A DNA stretch of 64,000 nucleotides from Antedon mediterranea (Eukaryota > Echinodermata > Crinoidea > Comatulida > Antedonidae), in the NCBI RefSeq assembly GCF_964355755.1, contig NC_092679.1, forward strand, positions 15,366,932-15,430,931, written 5' to 3'. Below, piece after piece: positions 46,255 to 58,184 of the stretch; position 1 is the first letter of the stretch; every line of letters starts with the position of its first letter. Position numbers and translations under genes: made by a program. The notes under the pieces were generated by a model. It worked only from the letters and a program-made list of their open reading frames with translations, had not been told where the DNA came from and did not search any database.

Positions 46255-48214
46255 TCAAGCAAATCTTGTATTGTGATTGTGACGTTGTCTCGTCAGGGTA
46301 ATTGTATCCAGGTAAGTTGGAGCACTTTTATTAATTATTTTATACATAATACATAGTTTCCTCTCTTGTACTTTTAGGTCAACTGGCAACCAATTTAAGT
46401 TTACAAACTCATGTATACCTATATGAGATCGTGGTCCTAGGTTCGAAATGCACCTAATAATTTTGTTTTGAGACGTCTGTAGCCTATTTTTAATATATTT
46501 ATTTGTACACGAGTACCATACACAGCACCCATAGTCATAATGACATTGTGTCAGAGAAGATGCAATTAATTTAAGAGCATATTTAGTAATATATTTTTTA
46601 TTTCTATTAAGAAATTTAAGTATACAATGAATTTTATTGATTACTTTCATACCTGTAGCTGTACCAGTCAGGTTCTGGTCAAGATCAATTCCAAGGTATG
46701 TGATTGAAGATTTAGCAGTTATGTTTTTATTATTACAGGTAATTTTCATTTCTGACTGTTTTCTACACATGGTTTTTGTACCAAATAAAATTGACTCCGT
46801 CTTACCCAGAAAGCCACAGATTCAACGCTTGCAATTCATTACTTAGTCTGTTTTCAATATACTCTCGGTCTTTATTTGTGACCAAAAGGGCTGCATCGTC
46901 TGCATATAGCAACAACTTACAACCAACGGCCGATTCCATGTCGTTGACATATAGCAAAAATAGTAAGGGACCCAGAATAGATCCCTGGGGTACTCCACAT
47001 TTGACGTCAAGAAATGTTGATTTAGTACCTTTTATGTCAACAACCTGGGATCTACCGCGGAGGTATGATTGCATCCATGACAGAGATAGACTAGTAAAAC
47101 CCATGGCCTTTAATTTATACAATAATATGTCGTGGTCTACTGTGTCGAACGCCTTTTGAAGGTCAATTATTATCATACCAGTCATTTTCCCTTTATCCCA
47201 TCCATTTCTAACAGAATCCGATAGATGTATTAGTAATCTTTCTGTAGAAAATGAAGGTCTAAAACCTGATTGATAGGTATAAAGAAGTGATTGGTCGTTT
47301 AAGGAACTCATTAATTGATTATACATTATACATTCTATAATTTTAGACACTGCAGATAGAATAGAAACGGGTCTATAGTTTCCAGCATATAATCGATCTT
47401 TCTTTTTGTAAATAGGCACTACCTTAGCAGATTTCCAATCAGAAGAGATATAACCGGTTGAAATGGATATATTTATAATATGGCTCAGTGGATGTAAGAT
47501 AGCCAGAGCCCCATCTTTGACAAATCTGGCAGGCAAGGAATCTAAACCCGCACCTTTCTTACTATTTAAGTTGTTTATTATCGTTAGTACGGTTTGTTCA
47601 TTTACTTCTTTAAAGGCAAATACACCTTTTTTATCTGCATAGTAATGTTTAACGTGGTTTTCATTGTAAGTATTAGATGAAGGAGGAAGTTTGTTGACTA
47701 AATTTTCAGGAGTATTAATGAAAAAGGAATTTAAATAGTCAGCAATCGAGCTTTTGTCATAAATTATTTTATCTTCACATTTTAGAGCAATGTTTTCAGA
47801 TTTATTTTCTGTTCCGGTACCTAAACTTGTTAAAACATTCCATAATGTTTTGGGGTTATTTTTATTTTCATTTAGTTTGTCCGAAAAATAAGATGACTTA
47901 GCTCTTTTTATTTTATATTTTACAGAATTTCTTAACTTTTTAAAGACAGTAAATATGTGCTCATTACGAGTTCTCTTAAATTTACCTAAGCATTTATCAC
48001 GATTAATGATAAGATCTCTAATTTCTGATGTGAACCAGGGTTTGGAACGTTGTTTAATTCTTATTTCTTTTAAAGGAGCAACTTGGTTGATGGCATTCAT
48101 CATTTTTAGTTTAAACCAGTCCCATGCAGTGCAGACATTTGTGCAATTTGTGATATCGGACCAATCTAATTCATTTAATTTAGAAGTAAGTAGTTCTGAT
48201 GAGTATGATTTCAT
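46255..48214 (-). pseudogene. Outer LINE ORF2, RT part
   Basis: 470 codons open from 48214 to 46802, then 171 more in a second frame to 46255; a single frameshift near TGKTES separates them. Shows QRSKPWFTSEI, VVPIYKKKDRLYAGNYRPVS, IIIDLQKAFDTVDHDIL, CGVPQGSILGPLLFLLY, LLLYADDAALL, TYLGIDLDQNLTG and LNWLPVDLKVQERK. Catalytic YADD intact. Confidence 0.85.
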
Positions 48215-48585
48215 AGATCGTATTTTAATCGTCTTATGCCTCTTAATCGGGATTTTAACTATCTTTCTGGTGCAGTAAGTTATAAAATGATCACTGACAC
48301 CGTAAGGGATAACTCCGTATTGGAAAATGTTAAGAGGTTCGGATGAGAAAATAAGATCTATGATGGTAGAGGTAGTGCAAGTAATACGTGTTGGGTTGGG
48401 TGAGATTAAACATATTACAAAATTAGGACACCCATTTATTTTTACTTAAATTATTAGATGATACTTCTACATTAAAGTCACCTAAAATAATAACTTCTTG
48501 ACCTTGTAAAATATAATAATAATAAATGAAAACTTATATAGCGCCGGTATCCTCCACCCATATGGCGCTCATGGCGCTTTGTGCA

Positions 48586-49150
48586 TTAACAACGTGCGAG
48601 AACATCAGCGAATAGCGACGTCTTTAGGTTGGTCTTGAAACTGTTTAGACTAGTTGAGCATTTAACTGTTGCTGGTAAGCTGTTCCATACACTTGCGGCC
48701 GCAACGTAAAAAGATCTCTGACCCCACTGATTTTTCGCTCTACGCTCTTGAAGAAGGTTTTGTGACAATGATCGTAGGCCTCTGCGGGATGATTCGTAAC
48801 GATCCACAAGGTCAGATAAATAAGCAGGAGCACTGTCATTTAGGATCTTGAATACAAACAACGCAAGTTTGTACTTAATACGTTGTTGAACAGGCAACCA
48901 ATGCAAATCCATCAGGACAGGAGTTATGTGAGCGTTTGATTTTGTATAAGTTACAATTCTAGCTGCCATATTTTGCAAGCGCTGCAAACGTTGTATTTGA
49001 GATTTTGGTATGCCAAACAACAAGGCATTACCAATGTCAATTTTAGAAGTGACAAATGAGTGTACAATCAATTCAGCTGTTTTCTTGTTAAGATTACCGC
49101 GAATACGACCAAGGTTCCTAATCGATATGCATGCTGCTTTGGATACAGTT
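48586..49150 (-). pseudogene. Middle LINE ORF2, C-terminus
   Basis: Continues after the inner LINE: VSKAACISIRNLGRIRG, ELIVHSFVTSKIDIGNALL, LQNMAARIVT, LMDLHWLPVQQRIKYK, SVWNSLPATVK, FKTNLKTSLF. Standard CR1-type end. Confidence 0.8.
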
Positions 49151-49151
49151 A

Positions 49152-51327
49152 TTATTGGACACATCCTAAACAACCAACGCGGACAACCTCTTACCGCAAA
49201 CTTCGTAACATTGATCTAAATTGTTTTGTGGAAGATATAATGAATTCCCCGCTCGTCTGCGCACCGGAAGATAATGTCTCCGATCTCGCTGACCAATACA
49301 ATAATGTATTGCAGTACATCCTTGACCAACATGCTCCGTTAACAACTAAACTGGTCACCATTAGACCACGGGCACCATGGTACACGAATGAACTCCGTGA
49401 AGCGAAGTGCGTCAAACGGAGATCAGAACGCAGAATGTTGAAATCTGGTTTGGATATCGACAAACAGAGGTACAAGTTGGAATGCAAAGCATATAAAGAT
49501 ATGCTAGATCTAGCAAAATGCAATTATCATCGCAATGAAATCGCTAATGCGGATGACAAGAACCTTTTCCGCATCATAAGTAAACTGTACTCGGTCGATT
49601 CTTCTCCTGTTCTGCCAAAACACACATCTTCAATGGATCTCGCAAACCAGTTTGGCTGTTTCTTTAATGAAAAGATTCTGAAAATTTGCAAGAAACTTAA
49701 CTCCATAAACACTCCACTAATAACTGTCAACGTCGACGAGTCATGTAATAGTAGTTTCGCTGAATTTGAGCAAATATCAGAAGATACGGTACGCAAAGTC
49801 ATCGCTGAAAGCGCATCTAAGTCCAGTAGACTTGACCCAATTCCAACACGGTTACTAAAAAACTGCATTGACGCTCTACTACCGCATATCACTAAAATCG
49901 TCAACATGTCGCTGTCATCAGGTACTGTACCATCTGCATTTAAATTGTCCCTCGTTATGCCACTGTTGAAAAAGCAAAATCTCGACTCCAACGTCCTACA
50001 AAATTATAGACCAATAGCAAATCTTCCCTTCCTTTTCAAAGTCTTGGAAAGAATTGCAACTGCTCAGATAAAAGCATATATGGATGAACATTTCCTGTTT
50101 TCAAAAGTCCAATCAGCCTACCGCCGCTTCCACTCAACTGAAACCGCTTTATTACGTGTTACAAACGATCTACTACTTGCTTTAGACAAAGGTAATGAAG
50201 CGGTACTTATTCTACTCGACTACTCCGCAGCATTTGACACTATCAATCATGATTTATTATTTCAACGTCTTCATAAAAGATACGGCATAAGCGGAACCGC
50301 ATTGAAATGGTTTATTTCATATTTTGAGAATCGTAGACAAGCAATCATTGTGGGTGATTCGATGTCTGATGAGTTCGCTCTACCCTGGGGTGTACCACAG
50401 GGATCCGTAAAAGGTCCACTCGATTTCATCTTATACACTGGACCACTCAGCAACATCATTGATTCCCACCCGGAAGTTCGTCATATGATCTATGCAGATG
50501 ACACTCAACTATATTTAATCATGAAACCTACACATCACTCTGAATCTGTTAACAGCCTTGAATCATGCATTGCAGATGTTCGCTCATGGGCCATTCAAAA
50601 TAAACTCATGCTCAACGACTCCAAGACTGAAATGATCCATTTTCATTCAAAGTTCCGTGAGGCATCATCATTTCCTTTGGTCCATATCGGAGATACTAGT
50701 GTCTCTACCTCCAGCTCAGCCAGAAATCTAGGCGTCCAACTAGACAACAGCCTCGGTTTAAAAGAACACATTCGTAATGTTTGCCGTGGTGCTTCCTTTG
50801 GAATTTACCAGATCGGCCAGATTCGTAAGTACCTTGACAAAACATCAACTGAACGTCTTGTTCATGCTTTTGTTTCATCTCGTCTGGACTGTAATAACTC
50901 GCTTCTGTACGGCCTACCAACTTCTTATCTGTCTCCTCTTCAACGAATCCAAAATTCCGCCGCAAGACTTATCACTGGCACTAAACGACATGAACATATT
51001 TCTCCCGTTTTACGTGACTTACACTGGTTGCCTGTTGATCAGCGCATTCGTTTTAAAATCCTGTTGCTGACATATAAGGCCATCAACGGATGTGCTCCAG
51101 CCTACATATGTGACATCATTACTCCGTCAACCAACTCTTCGCTTCGTTCATCCAGCAGACTTCTTCTAAAACCTGGACCCCGTTCCAGAACTCGGTTTTA
51201 CGGTGATCGTGCTTTCGCTGTCGCAGCCCCAAAACTCTGGAACACTCTACCACTCGAAATACGCTCATCAAAATCTGTTATCACATTTAAAACTAAACTC
51301 AAAACTCATCTCTTCAGAGAAGCATAA
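49152..51327 (+). CDS. Inner LINE reverse transcriptase (no endonuclease)
   Basis: About 725 uninterrupted codons. Linker with RPRAPWYTNELREAK; RT blocks LVMPLLKKQNLD, LQNYRPIANLPFLFK, VQSAYRRFHSTETALL, LILLDYSAAFDTINHDLL, WGVPQGSVKGPL, MIYADDTQLYLI, NLGVQLDNSLGLKEH; C-terminal LRDLHWLPVDQRIRFK and APKLWNTLPLEIRSSK. The polymerase is full, but with the endonuclease and 5' UTR lost the copy cannot move alone. Confidence 0.85.
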
Positions 51328-51425
51328 TCGCACGCTACTACTTGCACTGATCTTGGAAAACACAGCGCTTTGAAACCTTTGTCTCTTGCGCTTTATAAAT
51401 GTTATTTATTATTATTATTATTTGT
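49152..51425 (+). mobile_element. Inner LINE, 5'-truncated, intact RT
   Basis: Plus-strand CR1-type LINE inserted in the middle LINE. It begins inside the linker after the endonuclease (first recognisable residues HPKQPTRTTSYRKLRNIDLN) and ends at 51425 with an (ATT)n tail. Youngest layer of the nest, since nothing interrupts it. Confidence 0.85.
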
Positions 51426-51429
51426 GCTT

Positions 51430-53971
51430 CCATAGTGAGATTACTATCCAGCATGATTCCCAGATTCCGGACCACCGATGAGGGAGCGATGTTAGAGTTT
51501 CCGATTCTGATATGTGTGATGTTGATTTTGGAGATGTTACATTTAGACCCGACGATAATAAACTCTGTCTTTCCATCATTCAACTTTAGGTAATTTGTTG
51601 TCATCCAATTGCGAACATCTTCTATACAGGCTTCCATCTTACTGATTGCTGCAGCAACATCCCTTTGCACTGGATTTACTGACACATAAATCTGTGTATC
51701 ATCTGCATAGAAATGGAAATGTAGACTGTGTTTGCGAATAATGTCACCAAGGGGAAGCGTATAAATGGAAAACTGGCCAGGCCCAATTACTTACCCCTGT
51801 GGTACACCATATTCCAGGCAAGCTTCATCTGAGAATGCATCATTGATACAGACTAGCTGACGTCTTCCTGTAAGATATGACTGGAACCAGTTAAGAGCAA
51901 CACCATTTATGCCAATGCGATTTCTCAGACGGGTTATCAGTCTTTGGTGATCAACTGTATCAAACGCTGCTGACAAATCCAACAACACCAATAGCGTTAT
52001 TTTCCCATCATTCATTCCTTGTAACAAATCATTCTGTACCTTTAAAAGGGAACTCTCCGTGCTATGACATGCACGATATGCCGACTGGTAATTCTCATTT
52101 AAATTATGCTTTTGAAGATATGGAGTAATGCGTGATGTCACTACACGCTCCAGAGTCTTTCCAAGAAAAGAAAGATTCGACACCGGGCGGTAATTTTTCA
52201 GCGTGTTATGATCCAAGTTTTGCTTTTTTATTAAAGGACGAACGTGAGCAATTTTCAGTTCATCTGGCACTATGCCGGTATTAAGAGAATGGTTAATGAT
52301 TTCCGTTATTATTGGAACGACTGCGTCTATACACTTCTTCAGTATAGAAGTAGGAACTGGATCTAACCTGCATGATTTTGTTGGTGATTTCATCAGAATG
52401 TTGCGGATCTCATCTTGAGATGCTGGTGTAAATGTTGTGAGATGCTGATGAACAGCTGTCACAGGCTCATTAAATGACATGTCATCAATCTTGAAGTCGT
52501 CTCTGATGATCTTGATCTTGTCTGTGAAAAACTGACAGAACCTGTTCGCAAGATCTAAGTCAGAAAGACTATCTGGGAGAGGTGATACCTGGCGATGATG
52601 AAGGAGTTGGTTAACAATTTTAAAAAGTCCTTTCTGATCTGCTGCATGTTCTTCACACAAGCCAATGTAGTAGTTGGCCTTTGCCTTTCTTACCATGGAA
52701 TTTACATTCCTCTTCTGTGCAATGTAAGCTTGACGATCTATTTCCAGATGAGAGATTCTCCATTTCTTTTCAAGCTTACGCTTTGTTCTTTTCTCAGCAT
52801 AGATGTCACTGTTATACCAACTAGTGTTTGGTCGGACCTTTACTGTTCTCTTTTTCGGTGGTGCGTGTTTGTCAAGAAGTTCACTCAAAGTGGTGACATA
52901 TAGTCGTACTTTACTTGATAAATCATGATTTGAGAGCGAAGTTCCGAGATCAGACTGTGTGATGTCTTTACATAATGTCTCAAAATTTATAGCATTCCAA
53001 TGACGAGTTTCGATGGATTTAGTGATTACGGGTGGCTTCTTGATAAGGAGATTACATGTGATTGCATAGTGATCTGATATACCATCAATGACATTAAGGT
53101 TTGAGAAAACAGGAGGATCAGATGAACGAGTGATCAGCAAGTCTAATGTATGACCATGTCGGTGTGTAGGTGTAGACACATGCTGTTGAAGACTGCTTGC
53201 TACAAGTAGATTCCGAAAATGAATTGCATCTGCATCATTTGGCATATCCACATGGATGTTAAAGTCTCCAACGAATAGTATGGGAGCCGGCTTCAATACA
53301 TAGTGATCAACCAAAGTTGAGAATTCTTCAGTGAAAACATTTAGACTGCAACCCGTTGATTTGCTTTGAGGACGATATACTGCTACGAGGAAAACTGAGG
53401 ATGCATTGCTGACTATTTCCACATTTAGCAGTTCAAATGATTTTGGTAATAATCCCGTGTCATAACATTTAACCGCTATGCTTTCCTTGTAAAGAAGTGC
53501 AACTCCACCACCTCTTTTAGTACCAGCACGGGGAGCATGTTTGAGAGAGTATCCGTTGGGTGTAATATTTCCTATAACTGATGTGTCTTCTGGTTTAAGC
53601 CACGTTTCCGAAAGGGCAACAACATCCAGATTATGTTCGATAACGAAATCCACAAATTCTGTTGTTTTGTTCCGAACGGATCTTGTATTAATACTGCAAA
53701 ATTTAATATTGTTTTTAGATAAGAGAGAGTTTGATGATAAGTCCAGAAAAGATAGATTGTTTTTAGTGTGTTTGTCACGCCCAGCTCTTGTACCACGCCT
53801 GGTTTTTCTTTTTGGCCTCCTTGGTAATAGGTGGATACTACAGCTACTGGAGTTCAACTTAAAAGATTGTATAATTAAGCAAAATTCTTCAAGAAGTTCA
53901 CAACTGTTATTGTTGTTGGTTACACAGCCCTGTAAACCATGAAGAAACTCAGAGCTATAGCTAATTAGCAT
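51430..53971 (-). pseudogene. Middle LINE ORF2, endonuclease and RT
   Basis: 726 codons open. Endonuclease: FCSINTRSVRNK, ALSETWLKPED, TKRGGGVALLY, VAVYRPQSK, VGDFNIHVD, GISDHYAI. RT: HVRPLIKKQNLD, LKNYRPVSNLSFLGK, YQSAYRACHSTES, LLDLSAAFDTVDH, YGVPQG followed by one TAA (at about 51791), then HFYADDTQIYVSV and LGIMLDSNLTMEA. All catalytic residues are visible; the single stop after GVPQG and the inner LINE are the only lesions seen. Confidence 0.85.
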
Positions 53972-54255
53972 GACAACAGCAGATCTTCAAGCATGAGGTG
54001 TACAAGGTCATTTACATAACAATATGCACAGTCAGATTGAAAGTACAGGGCTAGCTTCCCACTGATGCTAGTAGACCATTGTTCTTGGGCAGTGATGAGT
54101 TTGAATTAAAACAATAAAGGCACAAGCAGGGCCTAGCTGAACTTCAGGAAACAACAAGAAAAACAACTGCGATTTACTCCAAGATACGATTATTTCCACA
54201 TAAGAAATTTGTGAATATATGGTGCTCAATTTGCTATTCCAGCATCCAGTAAAAC

Positions 54256-54936
54256 TTATTTGATGAAAAAAAACCATCTGCAAACAGATACGAAGTTGTT
54301 ATGCACAGAGCAATATAGAGCCGCCACATGGGCGCTGCAACATTCCTCTATATCTCCACAGATTGTCTCAAGTGAGGTAAAAAACGATCGCTGCTTTTCA
54401 GGTCGGTAACAGGTTCCGATTAGAATAGGTTTGGTTTTAGGTAATAGTATATTTATCCATAAAGATTCAATATCATCGTTTTGGAGATCATATCTCACGT
54501 TGTAGGTAAGATCATTTCGTATATAGAGGCATACGATTCCTCCAACACTATTCGTACATCTATCTTTTCTTTCAATTGAATAATTTTCGATACTTATTTC
54601 ACTGTTATTTACAGATTTATCCAGCCAGGACTCACTAATTGCTATTAAGGATACATCAGTCTTTTTTGCAATAGACCGAATTTCATCGATTTGTGGAAGA
54701 AGGCTTCTGGTGTTCAGATGTAAACAATGGAGACCTTTGCATCTGAAGACTTCAGAAAACAATGTATCGGGGTCATCACACGAATCGTTTGTAAGAGTTG
54801 ATGTATCGATATCGCGGTGGTCATTTGAAGTATCGTTAACATCAGCGTTGCTAAACGGCAGGTTTCTAAATACATATTCTTGGCATCCATATGCAAATTC
54901 TTCCCCTGAATGGAAGTTAACGGGAAGTTTATGCAA
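54256..54936 (-). pseudogene. Outer LINE, N-terminal endonuclease piece
   Basis: Reads CLHLNTRSLLPQIDEI, LIAISESWLDKSV, SVGGIVCLYIRNDL, ILIGTCYRPEKQR and stops being LINE-like near 54334, where the middle LINE begins. The catalytic N and E boxes are present; the GDFN box is at 48490. Confidence 0.75.
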
Positions 54937-54942
54937 TTTATG

Positions 54943-55060
54943 TTGACATGCGCATAACCCATTATTTGACTCTGCGCATGTTTATTATGCTATAGTAACC
55001 ATTTATGTCAAAAATAAAAGGGTCGAAATTGGATAATTATCGAAAATTTCCCTGTACTAC
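54943..55060. repeat. Palindromic satellite array, right part
   Basis: Last partial unit (TGACATGCGCATAACCC to TTTCCCTGTACTAC), continuing the array interrupted at 45924. Confidence 0.85.
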
Positions 55061-55074
55061 AAATAACTCAATGT

Positions 55075-55255
55075 GTGCTGTAGAATTGGACAATGAATTG
55101 AACAACTGATTGACCAATCAGAGCAGCGGAAAGCGTTCCAAAAGTTGAACAATCAGAGCACTGAAAAGTGACGTAATCAGAGCATTAGAAAAATTGTTCC
55201 AAATTTGTCATTTTGACCAATCAGAACACTGAAAAGTGACGTAATTAATATGTGA
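55075..55255. repeat. Short tandem repeat, about 60 bp unit
   Basis: Three loose units containing GACCAATCAGAGCA or AATCAGAGCACTGAAAAGTG and GTGACGTAAT. The CCAAT and TGACGTAA words look like promoter motifs, but no transcript start is implied. Confidence 0.6.
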
Positions 55256-55535
55256 CTTCAACAAGTTTTTCACAACACAAACAATGATGAGATTTTGTCC
55301 AGAGACTAACATGCGACAACATCTTTTTACAAATCCTCTAGACTTATTATTATTAATTTCAAGGCGAATTCTGGTAGTAGCTGTATTCAACTCGAACGTG
55401 TACTTGCATTAAAGGTAAGAGCGAAATTGATTTCATGCTTGAAATCGGCATTTAAAGTGTTGATAACTTGTTTGGCCTAGGCCTAACCTAGCCATACATA
55501 GCCTCATAGTCAATAGAAACTATGCCATGGCCTAG

Positions 55536-56312
55536 CAAATGTGTTTGTGTTATGCGCGATTTGAACGATTTGCGCAATTTGAAATTGCGCAAAAAAAATC
55601 CTTGCGCAATTTGAATTGAAACATGTGTTTCAAATTGCGCAAGCAACGTATTAAATTGCGCAAGTAATCTGCAAACTGCGCAAGGTTTTTCGACAGATTG
55701 TGAAATCATGCACACCCATATTTATATAGTAATTTCTAAGAATGATTCAAAATTAAAGATAAATATCGCATTTCCTTATTTTAGTAGTGCAAATATTGTT
55801 ATAAGTTAGCATACCGTCGAAGAACCGACGAAGGAAAACGAAGCGGTGGTGTTCCACCAGGCGGGCGCGGCGCGGGCGGCCGGCTATACTACTCTAGCCT
55901 AGCTAGGGTCTGGACTACTGATACTGACTAGGTTACATGGCCTAGCTTAAACTAATATTAAAAACTTAATTTTTACATTTATTTTGATTTATTTCAAGTT
56001 ACAGTGATAATATTATTTAATTGTAATAATAAATGTTATGTATTTATTATACACATGTTATCTTCGCATTTATTATGTTTTATTTTGAGTTATTTAGTTT
56101 CCAATAAATTATTATAATACCGTTGTCTGGTAGAATTTTGTTGCGCAATTTGAAAATTTACAGTTCGTTTTCAAATTGCGCAAAGGTGTCATATTGCGCA
56201 AGAACTATCTTGCGCAATTTACAAATTGTGCAGCGCAATTTAAAATTGCGCAAAGATTTTCTTGCGCAATTTCAAATTGCGCAAATCGTTCAAATCGCGC
56301 ATAACATTTGCA
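55536..56312. mobile_element. Element rich in TTGCGCAA palindromes
   Basis: Inverted ends: GTTATGCGCGATTTGAACGA on the left and the complement of this at 56285-56305. Between them, more than a dozen TTGCGCAATTT / AAATTGCGCAA words are clustered at both ends (55565-55690 and 56140-56285). The middle (55815-55885) is GC-rich. Decayed pieces of the same words occur in intron 3 of SLC17 copies A and B (about 1757-1805 and 27465-27510). Non-coding. Confidence 0.75.
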
Positions 56313-58184
56313 TGGGTGCCGACGCTAATTCTTGTTGGCGGTAGTCTGCTCTGTGTGTGGTAAAATGCATTTGCTATTATTACTTATCCCCCTAGATAGA
56401 AAGACCTCTAGGTAGGCCTAGATCTTTTTTGGTTGCCATGAATTGTAAGTCAAACCATGGGCCTGTAAGGGCTAGGCCCTAGTAAGATGCTACCTACTTA
56501 GGGCTCCCTGTTATTTATTTTCTTCAAAACTTATCTACTACTGTAGTTTAGACTAGGCCTAGGCTTAGTTAGGGTTACCGAGAGTTGACTCCATTGTTAT
56601 TGCCACGATTCAACTCCGCGTACGTTACCATGCGCGCTATGTCATTGACGCGATTATTTGTCCATTGGTAAACACATTTTTATGTAGTATTATTCTGAAA
56701 ATAATTGAACTGTAAACATAATTCTTTTGAGTATTTATTTATTTACATATCATTCCATAAGATCAACTATTTTTTATCTTCATTACATTCAACCAAACAT
56801 GTAAAAAATGTGGTTAAAATATCTTACTGTCTAGCGCGTACGACCATACGCGGTAGATTGTTTACTCAAAAACCTTCGAACGGTCCAGTGACCTAACCCT
56901 ATTCAACCTTGTTTTTGTAGTTGAGCCTCTCATGACCTGGGATTTGTTTGTCTTCCTACGCCAAGATAATATAGTTCTACATGCCATGTGCTTTTTTCTC
57001 TGAGAAATATTTATTATAAGTGCCAAAAAAACGGTTTTTTCTCGATATGAAGCCTTTATTATTCAAATCTTTTAGAGAAAAATCAGACATACCATAAAGA
57101 AGGTCTATTTATTTCATTTTTGAAATAAAATTGTGAAAATTACGTGAGGCTCAACTACAAAACCACCATTTTGTGATATGATGTCATCGTAATCCAATCA
57201 AAGCTGAGATTTCCCGCGATCGGCAGAGCAGCTCACGGTTGAATGATTTTGGATTCTGGCTATTTGATTGGTGGACGCGAATCACCCACAGCGGAATGTT
57301 TTCTCTCGCGTGTACTGCGAAGTCACATGGTCTGTCTGTACTGATCGTTACTACACAAATTTAGAGCAATGAATTTGTACGAATTCCGTTAAATAAACAA
57401 CTTTATATATTTTGTAAACATTTAATAATATATTTTATTGATATTTCCAATGTTGATATATAAAATAAATTACTATAAAACGTAATTATATGTAATTATT
57501 TTAGCGAAAAACGGTGTGGTTCATACAATTGTCGACTGAGGGCGCAATTTGTTTACAACGTTCGTGGCCAAAAACGATCATTTTCGGCGATGTTTTAGAC
57601 CCTATATTTCGAAAACTACAAGTCAGATTTTCGTAATTCTTTCTTTATTGGAATATTGAAACAAAATACTAACATATAATATTTAAATTGGTTTAAAAAT
57701 AACAATAAGATAAGATTCTCAAATAATTTGATTGCATTAAAGGAAGTGCTCAGGGATCAAAGAGTTGATACATACACTGTTTAATAAACAAAGATTATTC
57801 AATTTACTCTAATTTATGTTGTAATTCTTTATATAGTTTTTTTAATTGAAAAATTCATTCATATGTAATATTTTCTTAATTTAATTTAGATAAAATAGTT
57901 TGTTCTTAGTAGATATGTTTTAATGCTATATGTAATTCATTTTATTAATATTTTACATACATTACATTGGTCTACTATTAATTATTACTTGAGAAATTTT
58001 AACCCACAGATATTTTATTTTATTTAGATTTGATTTTCTTTTATTTACAGCCATTTACTACAACTGCACGGTGCACAGTGGCATTATACGGGTAAAATTT
58101 TCTTTTTTCACATACTTTACTTACATATATTTTTGCCTTTGATCAGTTTTTTTAGTTTTGCAGGTGTTCAATAGACAGTACAGT
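56313..58184. other. Upstream region of the DUF6729-like gene
   Basis: No coding exon supported. A possible 5' untranslated exon lies at about 58050-58091 (TTATTTACAG before it, GGGTAAAA after it). Acceptor TTTTGCAG at 58156-58163 starts the first coding exon. A CCAAT-like box (CCAATCAAAG near 57195) is present; no TATA box stands out. Confidence 0.45.

Larger units (their letters stand above)
48512..54333 (-). mobile_element. Middle LINE, nearly intact, split by the inner LINE
   Basis: Minus-strand CR1-type LINE inserted into the outer LINE. 5' UTR about 54333-53972, ORF2 53971-51430, then 49150-48586 after the inner LINE, then a 3' UTR with (AAT)n at 48512-48530. Little decay, so among the younger elements here. 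Confidence 0.85.
45925..54942 (-). mobile_element. Outer LINE inserted in the satellite, itself split
   Basis: Minus-strand LINE. 5' part 54334-54936 (start of the endonuclease: LHLNTRSLLPQ, AISESWLD). 3' part 45925-48511 (end of endonuclease ILGDFNVEVSS, RT, 3' UTR). Satellite sequence GCATAATT on the left and GACATGCGC on the right are contiguous in other units, so insertion was into the array. Interrupted at 48512-54333 by the middle LINE. Confidence 0.85.

Noticed and set aside
46776-48278. Plus-strand ORFs opposite the LINE RT
   Set aside because: They are antisense frames of a clear reverse transcriptase.
56123-56344. ORF with repeated NLKI/AQF words
   Set aside because: Translation of the TTGCGCAA repeat array, not a protein.
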